Position numbers and translations under genes: made by a program
The notes under the pieces: model-generated
Told to the model about the DNA's origin: nothing
The model's database searches: none
What the model saw: only the letters and a program-made list of their open reading frames with translations
Origin: Triatoma infestans
Taxonomy: Eukaryota; Arthropoda; Insecta; Hemiptera; Reduviidae
Direction: 5' to 3'
Assembly: GCA_011037195.1 (NCBI GenBank)
Contig: JAAEAF010002781.1
Location: 49,417-113,416, forward strand
DNA: 64,000 bases
Shown here: one piece after another, positions 55,900 to 64,000 of the stretch
Position numbering within the stretch: the stretch's first letter is position 1
Layout: every line of letters starts with the position of its first letter

Positions 55900-58800
55900 T
55901 GTAAGTTGCAGCTAAGGAAAAAAAAAATGTATTACAATATTTTGATGACGCATACATTATTGGTGAAAATTTAAGTTTGGTCAAGATTGACACAAGATGT
56001 TGTTTGAATGCAATGAGAGAAATTACAAATAAACACGATAATTTAGAGGGGGGCAAAAAGTAAGTAAACAGCTGATTTAAAACGTTTAAAAAACATCTGA
56101 TTTAAAAATTGAAAAAAAATAAGCATAATTCTTAAATATGATGATGTAATCTTCAATGGAAGTTATATTATTATTTATTTAGGAAGTAGAATTATTGGAT
56201 AATTCTCAAGTCACCAAATGAATAAATAAACTATTAGATTTAATTTTAATTAATAATAATTTAAAAAACTGTATCTGGAACTTATTTACAAAAAAATCAA
56301 ATTACCTGATTTGCACTGAAGTTCATAGACATTGTCATCACATTTCTCAAAATGCTGATTAGGATTTTAAAAAAAATCTAATTGTGTAAAATATAAACCA
56401 ATCTTTTGATGGGAATATAATTAAAATATAAAAATAAATTAAAATCACAGCCAAGTATATCTATAAACTGCACTTAGTAATAAATAAATAAATAATAATA
56501 AAAACTAACAAGATAAACTATAAAATAATTGAGCAAGTTTTCTTACAAGTTATACACAGTTGTAGGAGGTAATGGTTTAATGGTTGCTTGGCAACAGTAG
56601 ATGGTAAACAAAGACGTTACCTTTGTTTTATCAATGTTCTACAGACTTAAAACTTAAACTTGCTCAGTATGTACTTAGTGAGTGAACAAAAGTGATACTT
56701 ATTAAAAATAAAATTGTTTTGGGGTGAGATGGTGGGAGGTACTTTAAGTGGAAAGTTTTTTTGAAGAAATTTTTCTTACTGGTTACTTCAATGGGTAGGT
56801 AATTTAAGTTATTATTTGTACATTAGATTGTATTATAATGCTCGACTTGTATCGAATAAGTTCTCTCAAAGAGTGGCTTAGACTCTATGACTTAATTTTA
56901 GCAACGTCTATAACATGATTTTTTTTTTTTATGAATAGAAAAGTCAGAGACGCTTTTCTATTTGTGGGAGCACACTTTAGCAGATTTTGGAGTATACTGA
57001 TGTTAGATGAAAGGCTTCAAATCGTCTGCAAAGATCTATTCTGGGATTTTCTGTGTCGAGTCTACATACAATATAGTGGGGCTGTAAAGTTTGAATGAGT
57101 AAGTGTGCGTAGCGAGGCCAAAGTTGCAGTGGACACAGTTATTATCTCTGCAAGTCCTGTATGAATTGTATGAGTGTTCGAAGTTATCCCAGAGTTCAAG
57201 TGTTGTTCGCTGTTGAACAAAGTCTGGGATATCCGCAAAGGAGGTCGCCAAGGAGATGATTCCTGAAGTAGTGGCTTTTACCTGAACGCTGAGTATATTA
57301 CTAAGATTCTCTAGAAAACATCGTTAAAAAAGACATAGCAACTATAAGCCATATGCCCAAATATCCTCCTTCTGGACTTGTGTCAGAATACTATTAATAT
57401 CAATATAATTTGATCGAATGGTTTTTCTAAGCCTAAAAACTAAAAATTCCAATCACATTATAATGACATTACCATAATACTTCAAAAACTAAAATATAAA
57501 CTGTATTACTACAGCTTTATTACTACTTTTGATTAGAGAAAGTTCAGAATACACATGTGTATTATCTACTTTTTGTATCTACAATCTACTATCACAAAAA
57601 TTCCTCCTGAATCCTCTATAATACCCTGGAAAAATGTTTAAAATAAAAATGGCCGGTATATCTATAGATACATGTACATATGTATAGATAGTGGATGAAA
57701 TTGAAAGAAAATCGTTGGAACAACTTTTTAAAAAAATCGAAAATAATTGAAAATATAATTCAGTAAAGTGAACTCCAATGTATCAACTCTGAATTTCTTT
57801 TAACTAATTACGTATCAAAAAACGTTCATTACAAGGTTTATATTTAGCTCTTGAACTTTGTTGGCTTTTTGAAATTATATAGAAGGAAATTTTAGGTTTG
57901 CCTTTTGCTCACACCTTCCACTTAATAAATTCTCCATAACTTAGAACACTGTAATATAAAATTGAAATTATTAGCTCATTTCAATGTTTCTTAATTTCAT
58001 ATAATGTCACCAACAACCGATAAGTAGTGTTAGTACCAACGATTAATGTATTTTGTTTATTTTTCCCATGTTTCAGATTTAATGAATGAAGGATCAAGGA
58101 CGAAACGATGAAAAATCCCAACGGCAGTTCAAGTTACCCTGGAAAGGTCATTTTAATCTTAGCTGAAGGTGGGGGGATGCGAGAAAGCCAAGGTGACCCT
58201 TTACCTCTTCCAGCTAGAACCTTCAGCAAAAAAAACAAGAGGGGGCGAACATCATTTTCTAAGCGGCCAGATGAGAGAATTCTATTGGTGTACAATATCG
58301 ACCGACCTACCCGTGTGGGTGTGGTCCACACTGATGGATGCTGGATGCTGGTTGGAGCTAGCCGCCCCTCTATGGAGGCTGTAAACAAGTGTTATTACCG
58401 CCTCCAACATTTCGTACAAACGCACATCTATATACTCTCTCTCACACACACGCCAAACACATAGTACAATTATGTTTATCTACTATAGAAAAGTTAGCCA
58501 CACATTGGTTGGAGTTCCCTATCAGAACAGTTTCGTCTAACATATAGCGTTCAACCATAACAGTCATTTAAAAAGCTCTCGCGTATTGAGACAACTATCA
58601 GGTTGTCTGAAGAGGATTGCGTGCTGGGGATTCTACATAGGTGTTTTCTCCAGGTAATTTTCATTTTCTTTTTTTTTTTTAATACAAATATTTACACATT
58701 TAACAGAGAACCCATAATTAACAACTGATTTAATCGTTTTTTTGTTTTTGTTTTTTTTGGAGTTTACTTCGATAATTTAAATCAAATAATTATATATAAA

Positions 58801-58900
58801 TCATCAAAATAGTGCAAATTTTCGAAACTCTTTGTGGCTTCCCCCCCTCTAGTGTTTCTTATTCTTGCTGATCCCGGACAAAAAGAATTTTTCAAATGAA
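55900..58900. other. no gene confidently seen; two open frames
   Basis: AT-rich DNA. A minus-strand frame at 57036-57251 (FADIPDFVQQRTTLELWDNF, CRDNNCVHCNFGL) and a plus-strand one at 58108-58464 have better than background composition, and the latter follows a TTTCAG. Neither has a family I recognise. They could be exons or transposon relics. Confidence 0.4.
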
Positions 58901-58920
58901 AAATTCAATTTACATATTGT

Positions 58921-59696
58921 GTTCTCCTACTGCTGCACAAGAAAATGTTACAATCGTGCCAAAGTTTCTAAAATCGATTTCCCACCGGAAACATATGTTT
59001 ACGAGCACTACTTATTGTTATTAGCAAATAGACAAGGGTGTGTGTGTGTGTGGGTGTGATAATTCAGAAAAGAAAAAAATCGCAGCAGGAAGCTGAAACT
59101 TGATATTACGTTTAGGGTACCGCTAACGCAACGGCCAACAAGAAAATTTCGGCCAAAATCCGATAATTAGAACTGTGATTTTACTGAATACTTTTTCGCT
59201 ATTTTCTCGTTAATAATGCCTTACTCTTTTGTTAAAAAAAAAATTTATATAACGACAGATTCTTGGAGGAATCTAGCATTCCAAGTTTGATGAAAATCGC
59301 TTAACGATAAAATCAGAAGGGACAAAATAGTTTTCGAGTTTCTATTCTTGTTTTTTTGGAATTTTCTCGAAAACGGCGACAATGATTTTTTTTAAACTTG
59401 GAAATCCAATTGCACAGAGATGAATAAACCTATCAGATTCATTTCAAACAGTTTTTTAAGGGAAAATTGCGGGGGGGGTTTGAAAAATGTAAAAGTTGAA
59501 TTTCAAGTATTGAGCGCCGATTGTGGACTACAATGTAATCACATTCAAGTACCTAGCTATTTACCCCGAGATCTAACATGTACCCTCCTTCCCACCACAT
59601 CTATTTAACGATAATTAAAATTTTCTTTCCAAGTTTAAAGAAAAATGGTCAATTTTATAACTGTATTAATTGCAGTAAGAGAAAGTTCAAATCAGT
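58921..59696 (-). repeat. RF1 copy, first of a tandem pair
   Basis: Starts TTCTCCTACTGCTGCACAAG (altered 3' end) and runs through two modules to GTAAGAGAAAGTTCAAATCAG, the reversed 5' end. Next RF1 copy begins within 10 bp. Confidence 0.65.
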
Positions 59697-59702
59697 TTTT
59701 TT

Positions 59703-60582
59703 GTAAGAGGAAGTAATGCGATCGTATAAAATTTTCACCGGAAATATACCTTTTGAGGTCCCTTGAGTCAGAAAAAATGGTTCTTGTAGAAAATGGTACG
59801 TGTATATATATGTAAGTGGATAGCATAGATAAAAAATAAAAATAAAATAAAATAATCGTAGCAAATTCAAACTTGACATCCCGTTTGGATATCACAATAG
59901 GATCCGCCAAGTAGTTCAAAATGTGTCTAAATTCCTCCACTGAAACTGCCAATTTACTGAATGAATTTTTCAGTGTTTTGCGATTTTTTCCAAAAACGGT
60001 ATCAACAATTTTCTTTAAATTTGGAAAATCAAGTGCACATAATAAGGGCTACAACTTTTATTTGACAAATTTATCGAGAATAATTTATTTAAGAGTTTTT
60101 TTTTGGGGGAAGGCGTGAGGCTTATGTTTTTTTCTCTAAAGTGCTATATTAGTTTAGTAAACGTTTTTCCTTCACGGTAATGATATTAATTAAATGTTGC
60201 CAAAATTCCAAGTTTTAAGAAAATCAGTTGACTTCAGAAGTGCGTATTTTTTGAAATGTTTATTTTTCACTTTTCTGCAATTTTCTCTATAAAAACTCAG
60301 ATGGATTTCACTAAATTCCGTATACTATTATAAATACAGAGACCTATCATTTTTTCCCTGAAACTTTAAGCCGAAAAAGTTTATTTAAGGGGGTTTTGGG
60401 GAAGGGGTAGATTATCACTTCCTCGAAAAAATGGTTTTAATAAATTTTGATTCTCCCAATGATATAGCATTGCAGACATCCGGTAAAAATTTAAGGTTTG
60501 AGAAAATTATCATTTAATAGGGAATCAATCCACAGCTCTGTCTATTGCAGTAAGGGACAGTCGTGTGAAGTGTTTCATATCA
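59703..60582 (-). repeat. RF1 copy, second of a tandem pair
   Basis: Starts GTAAGAGGAAGTAATGCGAT and ends GGGACAGTCGTGTGAAGTGT TTCATATCAGA. It carries about three modules. Same orientation as the preceding copy. Confidence 0.72.
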
Positions 60583-60867
60583 GAATAATATATATATACG
60601 TACATTGTATCGACCTTACTTCCCTGTACTGTATTTGACGCGACGCAATCAAAATTTCTTCTTCCCGCCATCTTTACTGATGGAAAGATCTCTCCTATGG
60701 GGCGCGATACATTCACGCGAATGTAAGATTCCGATATCTTTGACTCCAATGCTTTTCTTGTTTTTAAGGCCATTAAATGGAAGCAGAGTCGACTATAAAA
60801 ATGACAGGAGCAAATTTAAAAAATAATTCAGCAATGAAATATTTATAAAGTTCGCTTCATTCATTTC

Positions 60868-61190
60868 TTAATCTTTTCCCGTATTCCTGTATTCCTTTCG
60901 ATTAAAGGTCTTGAACCTAACTTCCTTAAAACCCAAATTAATCTGTCCAACGATGGATGGGTGTTTCGTCTTCTTCAGTATCAAAACTCTACAAAAGGGG
61001 ACAACGGCGTGATCTCTATTATGTAGAGTTGTGTTCTTAAACCAACAGTGTTGAAGTAAGGGATCTAACCAGATGCCTGTGAGAGATCCCTGAAAGACCC
61101 AGCAACATTTCCACATCAGCCCTGTCCGACAACCAGCTGGGTTCATTCTGAGAATGCTAAAGCCATCAGATGCTTAGACGCTTGACTGGC
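60868..61190 (-). pseudogene. decayed non-LTR retrotransposon 3' remnant
   Basis: Minus strand DNA is collinear with 42640-42880 (GTTGCTGGGTCTTTCAGGGA against GTTGTTGGGTCATTCACGGA). In pieces it reads a LINE C-terminus, e.g. SWLSDRADVEMLLGLSG and TEEDETPIHRW, with stops between. A 5'-truncated, older copy of the same family. Confidence 0.55.
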
Positions 61191-61269
61191 ATGTGCCAAA
61201 GACATGCAAACAGCTGGCTTGGGACCAATGAAGGGAGCGATGCGCCTAATATGGCAAACCTGTCCACCT

Positions 61270-62270
61270 CCTAATAAAGTCCTAACTTTGTTCTAACTTT
61301 AGGAAGCCAAAGATCAGATATTATGTTATGACACGTGTTCAAGTTATCGTATATCCCGTATTGCCATCTATTTCAATATTTTAATTCAGCTGTTAATAAT
61401 TCTTGCTTTGAAATTAACTAGTCTTTAAAAAAAACTGTTTAAGATCTTTTCCTTGATAAGAAAAATCGTGCTTATCAAAATTTATAGTGAAAATTAGCTT
61501 GTTAAAATGTTATTATAATCAACAGGTTAGCATGAAATCTAATAACACACTCGTAAAGTTACGTCATTTAAAATGTTTTTTCCCTAGTGAGAAAGGAATC
61601 CGCATTTCTATACATTATTTGTTTTGAAAGGATAAAATAAGTGAGAAATTATAGAAGCGAGATTGAGGGAAATAGAGGTTTATTGTTCGGCGGACCCTTC
61701 CATGTGCATGCAACATATTGGTAAATTACAAGGGTGATCCGGGGCGGGAAGGAGCCCCTCACACACAGAAAAAAAACTAAGCTAGAAATGGGGCAAGTGT
61801 GCATGTTGACAATCTCATTAATAAAGCATTTCCATAGACATGTGATATTCAGGATGACCCCCTGATGTTCGTTCGTTCATAACGGGAAGCTGATCAAGGC
61901 GTTTATTGATGATTCTATTCTCGTACTCAATAATATTGTCACGAGTTGTGGCTCATGGGCCCCACCTCCTCCAAATATACAAATTACATGTTTACTTACA
62001 AAAAAAAAAAAAAAAACAGAGGACAAAGGCGTAATATGTACAGATCCCGGTATAATAATTGGTTGATCTGTAAGCTGAGCTTACATTGTTACTTCCTAAT
62101 CAGAACAGTTTTTGTACTTTTTTTCGCAAAATCGGCAAGCTTATCGCATCTGTGATTATCGACAGCATTTATACGACGACATCCTTCGTATATTGTCCCA
62201 CAGAAAGTTCGGGTCTATATTTTCCAGTTTATTTTTCTGTTGTTGTCCATGGAATAATATTGAAAAATAG
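61270..62270. other. no gene seen
   Basis: AT-rich DNA with a poly-A run near 62000. No recognisable domains. Confidence 0.5.
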
Positions 62271-62271
62271 G

Positions 62272-62546
62272 GAAGCGATTAACTCAGTGGTACAGTGGTA
62301 GCGCGCTGGACTAGCAACGCGGCAATCCCGGATTTGAATCCAGCGGCTGCCCTCATATTTTTTCTTCCCAGGAGCCTTTTACAGCTCACTGGCCGGTGAT
62401 GGACAGGTTGACTGTAACGGGAGAACACTGCCTGGAGGCCGGCAGTGCACTGAGAAAGCTCCGATCTTTGGGTAGCTATATGGGCCCAGAAGGGCTTTGG
62501 ATAGCATAGGGTTTGGTCCCTCCCCACAGACAATAAAAAAAAAAAA
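62272..62546 (+). mobile_element. SINE-B head fused to a LINE 3' tail
   Basis: The head has GTGGTAGCGCGCTGGACTAG and a B-box-like GGATTTGAATCC, and the body GGAGGCCGGCAGTGCACTGA, all as in SINE-B. Instead of the usual GCGCCTTAAATT tail, it continues from about 62467 with GGGTAGCTATATGGGCCC and TTTGGATAGCATAGGGTTTG, matching the 3' end of the LINE remnant at 42974-43045. It ends in a poly-A run. Confidence 0.75.
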
Positions 62547-62559
62547 AAATTCAGAAATA

Positions 62560-62960
62560 AAATTTTCAGCAGAAATGCGTGTGTTAAGATCCTCTGATTC
62601 GAATTAGTGTTGGTTTTCAAAGAAATTAGCTCACATTAAAAAAAAAGTTGAAACTTGACGTGAGGATTCAAAATCAATAAACCTGAAGTACCATTCCGGC
62701 AGAATGTTTTTTATTTTTATTCAGTTTTTCGCGTTTTTTTTTCGAAAATACCACTAACGATTTTCTTTAATCTTTATATACACAGTGAACATCTGTAGCT
62801 CAATCGATTTTATTTGAAACATTTTTCTGGGAAAATTTGTCTAAAGGAATTCTCGGGAAAGCGGTGATTTTAACTTTCTCTGAAAAGTGTTGGTCTTTAT
62901 TTCAAACAGTTCTACCATTTATATAATATTAAGTAACTACGTGTAATAAATCACTGTTAA
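62560..62960 (-). repeat. RF1 partial copy
   Basis: AGTTGAAACTTGACGTGAGG, CCTGAAGTACCATTCCGGCA and CACTAACGATTTTCTTTAAT are reverse-orientation RF1. Ends are missing. Confidence 0.55.
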
Positions 62961-63129
62961 TAAAAGGTGAATGCCAAAAGCAGGTTGATTAGTTCAAAAT
63001 AGAGCAGCAGGCTATCTAAAGAAAAAACATTTGTGATAGTATAATATTCATTTGAAAGAGAAATATAGGAATATAATATGGTAAAAACACAATCACAAAA
63101 AAATGATAAATTTTGTTCTAAATTGGACA

Positions 63130-63400
63130 AAAAAAAGTATCTGGTGTGTAGGGTCACACGACTAGTCTAATTAGTACAATTTAATCTAGAAATTTTCTTA
63201 AAATTACAATGTTTTGTTGAGCTAGCCATAAGAAAAAAGTGCCAAGGGTTATACTTGTGTACCTGATCGGACTTGAGTGAAGCGCCCTCTGTCAAAAAGT
63301 AAACAAAGCTTCTGCAATTAAAATTTAAACCCAACTTGACACACACTCCCAAAATGCCTCTAAAAACAATTTTTTTGGGAGAAAAATGTTTCAAATAAGA
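63130..63400 (+). repeat. RF1 5' part
   Basis: TATCTGGTGTGTAGGGTCAC ACGACTAGTCTAATTAG is a diverged RF1 5' end. It is followed by module sequence up to GAAAAATGTTTCAAATAAGA, where the LINE tail at 63400 begins. Confidence 0.5.
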
Positions 63401-64000
63401 TTAGATTAGATTAGTAACGTGGGGGGGGGGCGAGCCTCATTCCACTGCGACCTACAAGCGATGCCTAGTTGTGGGCTCGCCTTAAATTATTAGCACATCC
63501 CCAGTTTTGCCCACTTATCAATCCTAGCAAAACTGAGAGCGTCTCCGTGCATGAAGCTCATAGCTTCGAGATTGCCTGTCCCCAATTGAAGATACCTTAT
63601 CCTCGCCAGGCCGGCGCACTCACAGAGGGTGTGCGTCGTGGTTTCTTCCTCTGCCTTGCAGAATCGGCATACCGCACATCTGCAAGTTTAGATGGTGCAG
63701 GTATCTGTTCAGCCTACAATGCCCTGTGTGGTTGACCCACAATTAGCCTTATATCCCTTTGGGTATGGCTCAGTAGATCTCTGGTAAATTTAGGCAAATA
63801 TCTCTTGATAAAGAGCTTTGCCTGTCTCTGTCCTGGTGTTCTCTCCCAACCAAAGCAGACGCGTTCCAAGGTTGGATAGAAGTTTGAACAAGGCTCCTGG
63901 ACAAGTCGCAGAAGGGTTCGCGGCCTATAAAGGTATCCTGCGAACCCTCCCTCGCTAGGGCATCCGCCCTTTCATTGCCCAGAAACCCCGCATGTCCCGG
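63400..64000 (-). pseudogene. non-LTR retrotransposon 3' end (RNase H to 3' tail), runs off the window
   Basis: From the window edge on the minus strand: PGHAGFLGNERADALAREGS, the C-terminal RNase H block with the final catalytic Asp. Then, after frameshifts, a zinc-knuckle region CAVCRFCKAEEETTTHTLC and CAGLARIRYLQLGTG, ending DKWAKLGMC with TAA at 63492-63490. A GC-rich 3' UTR and a TAATC repeat tail follow. RNase H places it with the I/R1/LOA-like groups. The rest of the element lies beyond 64000. GC content is well above its surroundings, which suggests a young insertion. Confidence 0.8.

Overview
This window looks like a piece of an AT-rich, transposon-laden arthropod (most likely insect) nuclear genome. 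The reasons are spliced genes with GT/AG introns, a recognisable animal gene (BNIP3), mariner, hAT, Penelope-like and non-LTR retroelement relics, tRNA-derived SINEs, and many homopolymer and microsatellite tracts. The base composition and element mix would suit a hemipteran, but that is only an impression. No prokaryotic genes, rRNAs or intact tRNA genes were seen.

Layout. Positions 1-4495 hold the last three coding exons of a plus-strand BNIP3 homologue, whose 5' part lies left of the window, followed by a very AT-rich stretch to about 7 kb that may include its 3' UTR. Positions 17548-25494 hold at least three coding exons of a minus-strand gene that I do not recognise. It encodes a long, Ser/Lys-rich, largely disordered protein with a conserved-looking C-terminus. 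The reading phases show that at least one exon between 20203 and 25290 is missing from the model. Almost everything else is repeats.

The dominant repeat, called RF1 here, is a roughly 0.92-0.98 kb family with hairpin ends. One end reads TCTGGTGTGAAACACTCACAC; the other carries CTCTTACT/AGTAAGAG. Its body is about three tandem modules. At least 20 full or partial copies occur on both strands, sometimes joined head-to-tail. There are also two tRNA-derived SINE families, at least six non-LTR retrotransposon remnants, a dead mariner, a hAT-type element of 1435 bp with a near-perfect 8-bp target duplication, and two Penelope-like element (PLE) fragments with GIY-YIG endonuclease sequence.

The most interesting signal is a set of eight short RNA-like motifs with a hammerhead-ribozyme layout: CTGANGA, a hairpin stem II, then GAAA(C/T). 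The stem bases differ between copies but still pair. The best copy, at 19876-19930 on the minus strand, also has an 8-bp stem I, a minimal AC/GU stem III and a GUC cleavage triplet. It lies in sense orientation inside an intron of the unrecognised gene. Another copy is part of a 344-bp fold-back element with an exact 14-bp target duplication, inserted immediately downstream of the stop codon of the same gene. One motif lies downstream of a PLE GIY-YIG reading frame on the same strand, which fits the known association of hammerheads with PLEs.
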